Assembly (NCBI GenBank): GCA_030041195.1
Contig: JASHOI010000041.1
Span: forward strand, 1 to 16,110
Direction of reading: 5' to 3'
Origin: Streptosporangiaceae bacterium
GTDB taxonomy: Bacteria > Actinomycetota > Actinomycetes > Streptosporangiales > Streptosporangiaceae
Length of the DNA stretch: 16,110 nt
Position 1 is the first letter of the stretch; each line of letters opens with the position of its first letter. Under the pieces are notes generated by a model. That model ran no database searches. It saw only the letters and a program-made list of their open reading frames with translations, and was not told where the DNA came from. This document shows, in pieces, positions 1 to 7,726 of the stretch. Made by a program: the position numbers and the translations under genes.

Positions 1-949
1 CACTGCCCAGCATGCCCTCACCCAGCGGGCGCCCGGCAACCGCCAGCGCCGTCAGCACCGCCCGCGCATCGCCCGCGCATCGCCCTGCCCGCGCCACCAA
101 AACCTCCGCCAGCCGGGCCGGCAACACCGCCGGGACAGCCAGCGCGTCACCGCCCGCGCCCTCGAGCGCGGCCGCCACCATCTGCTCGATGAAAAACGGG
201 TTGCCCTCCGCCCGGGCATGCAGCTCATCGGCGACCACCACCGGCATCCGCCCGCCCGCCAGCGCAGCAGCCAGATCATCAGCATCCGGCCGCCGCAGCG
301 GGCCAAGCCGGACCTCCTCCACCCACGCGCCGGCCCGCGTCCGTGCCAGCCAGCCGGCGACATGCCCGGCCACCGGCGCTTCGTCGCTGCGGCTGGTCAC
401 CACCACCGTCACCGCACCCGCGCATCTGGCGCGCGCCAGAAACGTCACGCAATCCAGCGTCGCGCTGTCGGCCCACTGCACATCCTCAACCACCAAACCC
501 ACCCGCGACCCCGACGTCGCCGCCACCGCCACCAGCAAGCCGGCCACCGCCGAGAACAGCCGCGACCGCCGCCCCCCCCGATCCAGCCCGCCAGCACCCC
601 GAACACCGCCCGGCTCCAGCCCCGGCAACAGCCGCATGACCTCACCGCGCACATACCCCGGCGCCGCGTCAAGGGCCGCCGCCAGCAGCGCACCATCATC
701 AACCCCGGCCAGCTCACCCAGCGCACCCATCACCGGCAAAAGCGGCAGCGTACCCGCCAGCGGCAGGCACTCCCCCCGCACCGCCACAAGCCCCGCACCC
801 GCCGCCCGGGCCATCCCCTCCGCAGCAAACCGGGTCTTCCCCACACCCGCATCCCCCACAACCAGCACCAGCCGGGCATCTCCAGCCACCGCAGCCAGCA
901 GCCGGGCCACCTCACTCTCACGCCCCACAAAAGCCGCCGACCCACCCAC
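1..949 (-). CDS. LuxR-family (LAL/MalT-like) ATP-binding transcriptional regulator, N-terminal part
   Basis: This is the first ~316 residues of a large STAND-type ATPase regulator; the gene continues past the left edge, so the expected C-terminal LuxR helix-turn-helix is not visible. The protein opens with AAFVGRESEVARLLAAV, followed by a Walker A motif GDAGVGKT (residues 32-39) and a Walker B region LVVEDVQWAD ending near residue 161. LAL regulators use ATP binding to gate DNA binding and often control specialised-metabolite clusters. The GTG at 947-949 is chosen because GAGGTG lies 6 bases upstream; an in-frame TGA at 1019-1021 limits extension, and GTG 956-958 or TTG 980-982 are alternatives. 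The frame is unbroken over the whole visible stretch. Codon use is typical of a high-GC genome. The family call is strong; the regulated target cannot be inferred. Confidence 0.88.
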   Translation of the reverse strand, partial: MGGSAAFVGRESEVARLLAAVAGDARLVLVVGDAGVGKTRFAAEGMARAAGAGLVAVRGECLPLAGTLPLLPVMGALGELAGVDDGALLAAALDAAPGYVRGEVMRLLPGLEPGGVRGAGGLDRGGRRSRLFSAVAGLLVAVAATSGSRVGLVVEDVQWADSATLDCVTFLARARCAGAVTVVVTSRSDEAPVAGHVAGWLARTRAGAWVEEVRLGPLRRPDADDLAAALAGGRMPVVVADELHARAEGNPFFIEQMVAAALEGAGGDALAVPAVLPARLAEVLVARAGRCAGDARAVLTALAVAGRPLGEGMLGS

Positions 950-1542
950 TCGCCCCACCTCACCAAAACCGCGCCCACTCAACGCCCCAGGCCCTGCCCA
1001 AAACCGACGCCCCGAGCTTCACATCTCGGCATCGGCTTGTCACCGAAGCCGCCGGTCGCTGAAGACAGCGTCCCGTAGCTCGTGGTGATCGGCGTGGACG
1101 ATCATGCCTGCCGCGTCGGCGGCGACCTGAACGAGCTGCTGGAGATTACAGATCACGCTCAGGTCGATAGAACGGGCCGGCCCCTCCGCGGTAGTCATAT
1201 CACCGGCCTCGGCCAAGACGAGGAATACCTGCCTGCAGCACGATAGACGACTACACCAGTTAGCCAAGCTACCCGTTCTGGTCAGCGATCGACCATTGAT
1301 CACCCGCCATACGCCGCTGCACGCTGGAGGTATAGCCCGGCACGAGGAGTTCAAGCCCCGCGATCAACCCGTCACAAGCGGCAGAACGGCCTAACCATGC
1401 GCTATACGCGCAAGGTATCCGGAGATGACAAAGCAGATCTTGGGCATCGGGCTCTTTCAGGAACAACACTCGACGTCCTGGTCATCGCTGGCGCGACATA
1501 CCGATCGCCCCGGCGTCAGGTACCGGCAAGGAGGTCGGACAG
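950..1542. other. Intergenic region between LuxR-type regulator and decarboxylase operon
   Basis: About 590 bases without a convincing intact gene. It holds the LysR relic (1180-1256, minus) and should contain the promoter of the downstream operon. A minus frame from 1354 to 1040 is open, but only its QVFLVLAEAGDMTTAE part is recognisable. A plus reading from ATG 1425 (MTKQILGIGLFQEQ...) runs into the operon's first gene in another frame and has only a weak CGGAG directly before it; it could be a leader or chance. No clear -35/-10 pair was found. Confidence 0.5.
1180..1256 (-). pseudogene. Decayed 5' end of a LysR-family regulator gene
   Basis: On the minus strand the peptide QVFLVLAEAGDMTTAE matches the start of the LysR helix-turn-helix domain and corresponds to QVFLVLSDELHFGRT of the intact LysR gene at 8916-9836. 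The 15-base block GACGAGGAATACCTG is identical at 1217-1231 and 9792-9806. Outside the coding part, CTACCCG (1269 and 9849) and TTGATC (1296 and 9876) are collinear with the same 27-base spacing. The position equivalent to the start codon reads GTG TAG, followed by a short deletion that changes the frame, and similarity stops after about 16 residues. It is therefore a remnant of a LysR gene once divergent from the decarboxylase operon. The open stretch continuing to 1040 (NLQQLVQVAADAAGMIVHAD...) is not recognised. Confidence 0.62.
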
Positions 1543-2118
1543 ATGGAGACCCGGCGGCTGGTCGTCGGGATCAGCGGCGCGACCGGCATCGCGTACGGCA
1601 TGCAGGTATTGGAGCTGGCCCGCAAGGAAGGTGTGGAAACCCATCTGGTGGTCACCCGGGCCGGCCAGCAGACCCGGGCGGTCGAGACCAGTGTCTCGGC
1701 GCGGGATCTGGCGGCGATGGCTGATGTGGCCTACCGGCCCGCCGATATCGGCGCGGCGATCGCCTCGGGGTCGTTTCGGACAGCGGGGATGGTCGTGGCG
1801 CCGTGCTCAGCCAGGACCCTGTCGGCCATCGCCTACGCCAATGGCGACAACCTGCTGACCCGGGCTGCGGATGTGACGCTGAAGGAGCGGCGGCGGCTGG
1901 TGCTGCTGGTCCGCGAGACGCCGCTGACGCTGGGCCACCTGCGGGCGATGACGGCGGTAACCGAGATGGGAGGGATCGTGATGCCGCCGGTGCCCGCGTT
2001 CTACCTCAACCCGGCCAGCATCGGCGAGGTTGTCATCCATACCGCCGCGCGGGCGCTGGGCCTGCTCGGCATCGACATACCCGACATGCCCCGCTGGGGC
2101 GAGCCTGTGGAGGACTGA
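1543..2118 (+). CDS. ubiX: UbiX/VdcB-type flavin prenyltransferase
   Basis: A 191-residue protein of normal family length. UbiX enzymes join dimethylallyl phosphate to FMN to make prenyl-FMN, the cofactor of UbiD decarboxylases. The N-terminal flavin-binding loop reads VVGISGATGIAYG (residues 7-19). Other typical stretches are VVAPCSARTLSAIAYA (84-99), LLTRAADVTLKERRRLVLLV with R107 and K114 followed by RETPL (E125), and MPPVPAFY (147-154). The start is well supported: AAGGAGGT at 1528-1535 lies 7 bases before the ATG. The ubiD gene begins 3 bases after the stop, so the two are almost certainly co-translated, the usual arrangement for aromatic acid decarboxylase sets (VdcB/VdcC, BsdB/BsdC). 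The usual third small subunit gene (vdcD/bsdD) is absent; a large iron protein follows instead. Confidence 0.93.
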   Translation: METRRLVVGISGATGIAYGMQVLELARKEGVETHLVVTRAGQQTRAVETSVSARDLAAMADVAYRPADIGAAIASGSFRTAGMVVAPCSARTLSAIAYANGDNLLTRAADVTLKERRRLVLLVRETPLTLGHLRAMTAVTEMGGIVMPPVPAFYLNPASIGEVVIHTAARALGLLGIDIPDMPRWGEPVED

Positions 2119-2121
2119 GTC

Positions 2122-3612
2122 GTGGCGCACCTGCGCAGCCTGCGGGACTACATCGCGGCGCTGGGGGAAATCGGCGAGATCCAGCGCATCGACACCGAGG
2201 TGGACTGGAACCTGGAGATCGGCGCGATCATCCGCCGCTCCTATGACCTGCACGCCCCGGCGCCGCTGTTCACCAATATCACCGGGTATACCGGCAGCGG
2301 GTTTCGGGTGCTCGGCGCGCCCGGTGCGCTGTCTGGCCCGGCGCACCCGCTGGCCCGGGTTGCGCTGTCGCTCGGGCTGCCCGCCACTAGCACCGGCCGG
2401 CAGATAATCGAGGCGGTCGCCACGGCCCGCGCCAGGCCCGGTATCGCCCCGGTGACCGTGCCCGCCGGCAGCGCGCCATGCAAGCAGAACGTCGCCCGCG
2501 GTGCCGACATTGACTTGTACCGGTTCCCCACCCCGCTGATCCACGGCAACGACGGTGGCCGCTACATCCAGACCTACGGCATGAACATCGTCGCCACCCC
2601 GGACGGGTCCTGGACGAACTGGTCGGTCAACCGCATGATGATCGCCGGGAGGGACCGGCTGGCCTGCCTGATCCCGCCGCCCCAGCACTTGGGCGTTATC
2701 CGGGCCAGATGGGCGGAGCTGGGCCAGCCGATGCCAATAGTGCTCGCGCTCGGCACTGAGCCTGCCCTGCCGTTCGCCGGCGGGATGCCGCTGCCCGAGG
2801 GCGCGGACGAGAGCCACTTCGTGGGCGCGATGTTCGGCGAGGCCATCGAGGTCACCACCGCCGAGACGGTAGGCCTGCCGGTGCCGGCCACCGCGGAGAT
2901 CGTGATCGAGGGCCACGTCGCCGTCAATGAGACCGCGATGGAAGGGCCCATGAACGAATACCCCGGCTACAACGCCACCGAAGCATCCCCCAAACCGGTG
3001 TTCACCGTGACCGCCATCACCTGGCGGGACGGCGCGATCTTGCCGGTGGTGGCGGCCGGGCCACCACCCGAGGAGGACCACACCGTCACCGGGACCATGC
3101 ACGCCGCCGAACTGGTCTACCAGTTCCGCCAGGCCGGCCTGCCTGTCACCTCGGCCTGGGTCCTGCTCGAGTCGGCGTGGCACTGGCTGATTGTCGCGGT
3201 CCGCCCGGACTGGCCAGAAACCTTCGGCGGTCACTCCGGTGAGCTGGCCCGGCGGATCGGCGAGGCCTGCTTCGCCGGGAAGGCTGGGTTCGGCGTCCCG
3301 AAGATCCTGGTCGTCGAGGACGACATCGACATCACCGACGTGAACGAGGTCGTGTGGGCGTTTGCCACCCGCACCCACCCTGAACATGGCGAGGTCCGCT
3401 TTCCTGCCGAACCCACCCAGGTGGCCGGGGAGGTGTATCTCGACGAGGCCGAACTGCATTCCTACAAGGCCGGCAAGGTGGTCTACAACTGCCTGCTCGC
3501 CGACCGGTTCGCCAAGGAAGACCGCCCGGTCAAAGGCGATATCAACCACGGCTGGCCTACGAACATCGTGCAGCACGTCCTCGACAGCTGGCACACCTAC
3601 GGCTACCAGTGA
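2122..3612 (+). CDS. ubiD: UbiD/VdcC-family prenyl-FMN-dependent decarboxylase
   Basis: A 496-residue UbiD-family enzyme, expected to carry out reversible non-oxidative decarboxylation of an aromatic or alpha,beta-unsaturated acid using prenyl-FMN made by the upstream UbiX. Active-site residues are visible: R171 (NWSVNRMM) and the glutamate pair E274/E279 in AMEGPMNEYPGY, with the same five-residue spacing as the E277/E282 pair of the fungal ferulate decarboxylase Fdc1. N166, H189 (IPPPQHLG) and probably E230 would bind the metal and cofactor phosphate. The C-terminal DINHGWPTNIVQHVLDSWHTYGY region suits the 4-hydroxybenzoate/vanillate decarboxylase branch. The GTG start has GGAGG at 2108-2112 overlapping the end of ubiX. 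The substrate cannot be told from sequence; a phenolic acid is the best guess. No frame damage is seen. Confidence 0.93.
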   Translation: MAHLRSLRDYIAALGEIGEIQRIDTEVDWNLEIGAIIRRSYDLHAPAPLFTNITGYTGSGFRVLGAPGALSGPAHPLARVALSLGLPATSTGRQIIEAVATARARPGIAPVTVPAGSAPCKQNVARGADIDLYRFPTPLIHGNDGGRYIQTYGMNIVATPDGSWTNWSVNRMMIAGRDRLACLIPPPQHLGVIRARWAELGQPMPIVLALGTEPALPFAGGMPLPEGADESHFVGAMFGEAIEVTTAETVGLPVPATAEIVIEGHVAVNETAMEGPMNEYPGYNATEASPKPVFTVTAITWRDGAILPVVAAGPPPEEDHTVTGTMHAAELVYQFRQAGLPVTSAWVLLESAWHWLIVAVRPDWPETFGGHSGELARRIGEACFAGKAGFGVPKILVVEDDIDITDVNEVVWAFATRTHPEHGEVRFPAEPTQVAGEVYLDEAELHSYKAGKVVYNCLLADRFAKEDRPVKGDINHGWPTNIVQHVLDSWHTYGYQ

Positions 3613-3666
3613 CCGGCAGCGGCAGGACCGAAGGATGAGTCGCCAAATTAACGTCGAGAGTACTGG

Positions 3667-6600
3667 GTGCGGGGAATGAGCACGATGAGCCTTGAAGGAC
3701 CTGCGGATAACCAGGGCGCACCGGCAGCGGGCCTGGGTCAGCTGGCTGCGGTGATCGCTACCAGGGGCGGTCTGGCCGCGCCGGAGGCCCCGTTCGTGAT
3801 CGAGCACCGTGAGGCCCTTATCTACATGCTGTGCGAGGCCGCCGAGCTCGAGCACGGCATCATGTGCCAATATCTGTTCGCGGCGTTCTCCATGAAGCAG
3901 CGCACCAACGAGGGCCTCACCCAGGACGAGCTGGGGAAGGTTACCCGGTGGCGCAGGCAGATCACCCACGTCGCCACCCAGGAGATGCTCCACCTGGCGC
4001 TGGTGCAGAACCTGTTGTCGGCCATTGGCTCCGCGCCTCACATGAGCCGTCCCAACCTGCCGCACCCGGCCGGGCACTACCCCGCGGGCGTGCAACTTGC
4101 CCTGCTCCCATTTGGCGAGGAGGCACTACGCCACTTCATGTTCCTTGAGCGCCCCGAGGGCATGGACTTGGACGACGCCCCAGGCCTGGCCGCCTACGAG
4201 CAGGCCATGCCGCACGTCAGTGAGCATGACATCGTCCCGGCTGGGCAGGACTTCGCCACCATCGGCCACCTCTACCGCTCGATCGAGGTCGGCTTCGAGC
4301 ACCTCACCGCCAAGTACGGCGAGCGCTGGTTGTTCGTCGGCCCGCCGCGCGCTCAGGCCACTCAGCGGCACTTCGGCTGGCCCGAACTGGTCCCCGTCAC
4401 CGGTTTGGCGAGCGCGAAACGCGCCATCGAGGAGATCCTGGAGCAGGGCGAGGGCCCGCGGGGCCACTGGCGGAACGCCCACTTCGGCCAGTTCGTCGAG
4501 ATCCTCGACGAATACCAGCAGGCGGCCGCGGCCAATCCCGCCTTCGACCCGGTCCGCCCGGTGATCGCTGCCAACGTCCGCCCCGCACTGCCACCCGCGC
4601 AGATGCCCCTCATCACCGACCCGCAGACCGCGAGGGTTACCGACCTGTTCAACGTCGGCTACGAGATCATGCTGCAGATCTTCGAACGCTTCTTCGCCCA
4701 CACCGCGGAAACTGACGCCCAGCTCAAGGTATTGGCCGACACCGCGGTCGCGATCATGTTCCAGATCATTGGCCCGCTCGCCAGCCTGATCACGACGCTG
4801 CCTGCCGGGCCGGATCACCCGGGCCGGACCGCGGGCCCCAGCTTCGAGCTGTTCTACGAGTCCGACTACCTGATCCCGCATCGCGAGGCCGCCTGGGCCA
4901 TGCTCGCCGAGCGCCTCGACCAGGCCGCCGCCCTGTGCGCGCAGATTGTGGCCGACTGCGGCATCCAGACCCAGGCCCAGCTCACCCCCGTAGCCACCGC
5001 CCTCACCACGCTCGCCGCGACGCTCGCCGCCCACCTGCCCGAGTCCATCCCGCAGGCGCGCAACGCCGCCGCCGCAGCCCGCCCAGCCGACGACCGCGCC
5101 ACCTTGGCCCGTGCAGCCGCCCTGATCGGCGCGGCTCTGCCCGCCTGTGGAGACCTCGGGCCGAGGCTTTTCGCTGGTGTGCAGGATCGTCTCTCCGAGA
5201 TGGCCAGCAAAATGCCGCGCGGCGAACAGTTGCCCGCCCGCCTGGCCGCCGGCGCAGGCCCAGCCGAGGAAACCAGCGACCTCCTGTGGCAGATCACCCA
5301 GGCAGCTACCGAAATCCGCGCCACCCTGGGCCGCTCCTGCCCCACCGAACTCGCCGAGGCCACCGCCGCCCTGCAATCCCTCGCCACGCGCGGCGTCACC
5401 GACGACGAAGCGGACCGCCGCCGCGCCGAGCTCCGCCAGCTCCAGGCTGGCCTTCCTGCCACCGTCCAGACCGCCCGCAATGGCCCCTACCTGGCCACGA
5501 ACGTTCCCACGGTACGCAACCACCTGGGCCATGAACTGCAGCTCCCGCCCCAGCTGGCCCTATGCCGCTGCGGCGGCTCGGCTCGCAAGCCCTTCTGCGA
5601 CGGCAGCCACGCGACCAGCGGTTTCACGGACACCAAGGACCCGAACCGGGTGCCGGACCGGCGTGACGCCTACCTGGGCCAGCAGGCCGAGATCTTCGAC
5701 AACCGCGGCCTGTGCCAGCACTCCGGCTATTGCACCGACCGGCTGGCCACCGTGTTCCGCACCAGCGCCGATCCGTTCGTCACGCCCAGCGGGGGCCGGC
5801 TCGACGAGATCATCCGCGCGGTGCGGGACTGTCCGTCGGGCGCGCTCAGCCTGGGCATGGACGGCCGCGAGGCCCGCGACCTGACCGACTGGGGCAACAC
5901 CAGGGAACCGGCCATCGAGATCACCAAGGACGGCCCGTATCGCGTCACCGGCGGCATCACGGTGACCCGGCCGGACGGCGAGCCAGTGGCCCGCAACGTC
6001 GGCGCCTCCCTGGAACACTGCGCCCTGTGCCGTTGCGGCCAGTCCAAAAACAAGCCGTTCTGCTCCGGTGCGCACTGGCACGCCGACTTCCGCGACCCCC
6101 AGCCCAGCGCGGACCCCACCCTGTTCGAGTGGTCAGGCGGCCTGCCCGCGCTCACCCGGATGACGCGTCTGCTCTACGAGAAACTCATCCCCGCTGACCC
6201 TGATTTGGCTACTGCCTTCGCTGGCATCCCGCCCGCCTACCCCGAGCAGGAGGCCCGGCGCATTGCCGGGTCGTTCGGCTACCAGCCCGCCACCGGCCAA
6301 GATCCTTGTCCGCCCGATACTGAGCCGGCCAGCGTCGGCCCGGGCGCGGTGAGGCAGCCTGAGCTGACCGAGGACCAGCGCGCCCGCTGGGTCACGCTCG
6401 CCACCCAGGCCGCCACGGAAACCGGCCTGCCCCACGACGCCGCGTTCGGCGCGGGCCTCGCGGCCTACCTCGAATGGGCGTCCCGCGAGGTCAAGGACTC
6501 GCCCGCCACCCGGTGGGACTGGACCGCCGCAGGTTCGCCCGACACCACAATGGCCGATACGACGGGGGCTCCCCCCACGGCTGACAGCAGTACCAAGGCG

Positions 6601-6846
6601 ACCGTGACGCTCCCCGGGCCCGACGAGCCGGTGAGCTTCGACGCTCACATCCGCCCGCTGTTCCGGGACAAAGACCGCCAGTCCATGTCACGCGCCTTCG
6701 ACCTGTCGTCAGTGGACGACGTGCGGGCGCATTCGGCCGCCATCCTGGAACGCGTCGCCAGCGGCTCCATGCCCTGCGACGGCGCCTGGCCCGAGGACTG
6801 GGTCGCCACCTTCCGGCGCTGGACCGAGTCCGGCCAGCCGGACTGA
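3667..6846 (+). CDS. Multidomain iron protein: ferritin-like, CDGSH, 4Fe-4S, CDGSH, degenerate globin
   Basis: A 1059-residue soluble protein with several metal-binding modules. Residues ~30-260 form a VioB-type ferritin-like domain (AELEHGIMCQYL with E62/H63; TQEMLH with E106/H109; IEVGFEH with E207/E211). Residues ~340-430 (GPSFELFYESDYL) resemble the downstream part of such proteins; ~430-605 is Ala-rich and helical. A first CDGSH 2Fe-2S motif has ligands C633, C635, C644, H648. A Fer4_19-like 4Fe-4S segment has C683, C689 and C722 (DCPSG). A second CDGSH has C788, C790, C799, H803. Residues ~819-945 resemble a group II truncated haemoglobin (LTRMTRLLYEKL, LTEDQRARW, YLEWASRE) but lack the usual haem-histidine segment. 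Residues ~985-1059 form a domain rich in charged residues (VSFDAHIRPLFRDKDRQSMS). It lies 54 bases after ubiD, so probably in one operon. Role unknown: electron transfer or Fe/O2 chemistry is inferred. Starts at GTG 3667, ATG 3676 or ATG 3685 are all possible; no ribosome site decides. Confidence 0.85.
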   Translation: MRGMSTMSLEGPADNQGAPAAGLGQLAAVIATRGGLAAPEAPFVIEHREALIYMLCEAAELEHGIMCQYLFAAFSMKQRTNEGLTQDELGKVTRWRRQITHVATQEMLHLALVQNLLSAIGSAPHMSRPNLPHPAGHYPAGVQLALLPFGEEALRHFMFLERPEGMDLDDAPGLAAYEQAMPHVSEHDIVPAGQDFATIGHLYRSIEVGFEHLTAKYGERWLFVGPPRAQATQRHFGWPELVPVTGLASAKRAIEEILEQGEGPRGHWRNAHFGQFVEILDEYQQAAAANPAFDPVRPVIAANVRPALPPAQMPLITDPQTARVTDLFNVGYEIMLQIFERFFAHTAETDAQLKVLADTAVAIMFQIIGPLASLITTLPAGPDHPGRTAGPSFELFYESDYLIPHREAAWAMLAERLDQAAALCAQIVADCGIQTQAQLTPVATALTTLAATLAAHLPESIPQARNAAAAARPADDRATLARAAALIGAALPACGDLGPRLFAGVQDRLSEMASKMPRGEQLPARLAAGAGPAEETSDLLWQITQAATEIRATLGRSCPTELAEATAALQSLATRGVTDDEADRRRAELRQLQAGLPATVQTARNGPYLATNVPTVRNHLGHELQLPPQLALCRCGGSARKPFCDGSHATSGFTDTKDPNRVPDRRDAYLGQQAEIFDNRGLCQHSGYCTDRLATVFRTSADPFVTPSGGRLDEIIRAVRDCPSGALSLGMDGREARDLTDWGNTREPAIEITKDGPYRVTGGITVTRPDGEPVARNVGASLEHCALCRCGQSKNKPFCSGAHWHADFRDPQPSADPTLFEWSGGLPALTRMTRLLYEKLIPADPDLATAFAGIPPAYPEQEARRIAGSFGYQPATGQDPCPPDTEPASVGPGAVRQPELTEDQRARWVTLATQAATETGLPHDAAFGAGLAAYLEWASREVKDSPATRWDWTAAGSPDTTMADTTGAPPTADSSTKATVTLPGPDEPVSFDAHIRPLFRDKDRQSMSRAFDLSSVDDVRAHSAAILERVASGSMPCDGAWPEDWVATFRRWTESGQPD

Positions 6847-7726
6847 CCCGCCAGGCCACGCGTCTCCACCGCCGGGCCGTGCCCAGCCAGCCCGTACTCC
6901 GGCATCATCCTTGGCTCCTCGCGGTTGCGAAGTCCAGTAGCAAGGTGCCGGTCGTTTGCAGGTGTCCATCATCGAAGGCGTCCAGCGCCCGGCCGCAGCT
7001 CGACACCGGGCGCGGGTGCGGTAGGCGGTCGACGACGAGCGCCGCCACTGGTTATCGACGCCGAAGATCACCAGCACCGGCAGGCCCAGCGCGGTGAGCC
7101 GGTCGGGAAGGCTCTGCTGCGTCAGGTAGTGATCTCCGCCGCCCACCGGTTGCTGCCAGGGAGCGGTGGGTCATCCTCAGCATGGTGTCGATGATCGCGT
7201 CGAGACTGTCGGACGAGAGGGCAAAGGCGCTGCCGAAGATGGCCCGAGCACCGGCCTGGCCCCCTAGTGGCACGCGAGATCTTGCAGATGCTCGAACTCC
7301 TCGCGGCTGTCCACCCAACCGGCGATCGGCGCAACTCGCCGACGACGCTTGATTTCGAGCGAGAAAGGCGTGTCCCGTCGACGGGACACATCGAGCCGAT
7401 CCATCCCGATGACGTCGGCAGGCACGCGGCGACTTTCCGCCGAGCCCTATCTATTGGACTTCCTAACCGTCCTCGGGCATGGTCGGGCCGCGAGGCGGCG
7501 TCGCTGGAGGTCGCGGTGAGCCGCGACAGGTGCCATCCCGGCGGGGGCAGAGCTTGTTCGCCGCGACCAGGACCCGCGGTCCGAGCCGGGGCAGGAGCAC
7601 CAGGGGGTCGGCAAAGTCCTCGGTGTCGTGGGTGGCATGCCGATGATAGGCGGATAGGAGCGCGGGCACGGCCCTTGTGCCTGATCATGGCGGTTCCTAC
7701 ACCTGCCAGGTCACTGCCGAGAAACC
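6847..7726. other. Decayed region between iron-protein gene and ISAs1 remnant
   Basis: About 880 bases with no intact gene. The left part (6905-7260) is an alpha/beta-hydrolase relic on the minus strand. From 7261 to 7726 nothing is recognised. Two short minus-strand frames exist: 7264-7425 (53 residues, GTG start, containing SRRRDTPFSLEIKRRRRVAP and ending EFEHLQDLACH) and 7463-7669 (68 residues, HATHDTEDFADPLVLLPRLG). Both could be gene fragments but neither matches a family I know. No clear terminator follows the iron-protein stop. Confidence 0.5.
6905..7260 (-). pseudogene. Alpha/beta-hydrolase remnant (C-terminal part, multiple frameshifts)
   Basis: Joining three minus-strand frames gives a coherent C-terminal piece of an alpha/beta-hydrolase. 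Frame one reads AIFGSAFALSSDSLDAIIDT then LRMTHRSLAATG. Frame two reads YLTQQSLPDRLTALGLPVLV then IFGVDNQWRRSSSTAYR, the strand that normally precedes the catalytic Asp loop. Frame three reads DDGHLQTTGTLLLDFATARS and ends at a TGA at 6905-6907. At least two indels separate the parts, one near 7135-7142 and more around 6980-7020, and the usual GxGHxP loop before the last helix is scrambled. The N-terminal half with the nucleophile elbow is missing. It is a decayed gene without likely function. The family assignment rests on my recognition of the DRLxALxxPVLVIFG pattern. Confidence 0.6.

Noticed and set aside
12..1088. Long plus-strand frames opposite the LuxR-type regulator
   Set aside because: Ser/Pro/Arg-rich shadow; the minus strand has Walker A and B motifs in a single frame.
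1807..4095. 762-codon open frame on the minus strand antisense to ubiX, ubiD and the iron-protein start
   Set aside because: It mirrors the codon pattern of the opposite, clearly homologous genes; the protein is low-complexity with no recognised motif.
4126..5532. 468-codon minus-strand open frame opposite the iron-protein gene
   Set aside because: GC-rich antisense shadow; Gly/Arg/Val-rich, no family motifs.
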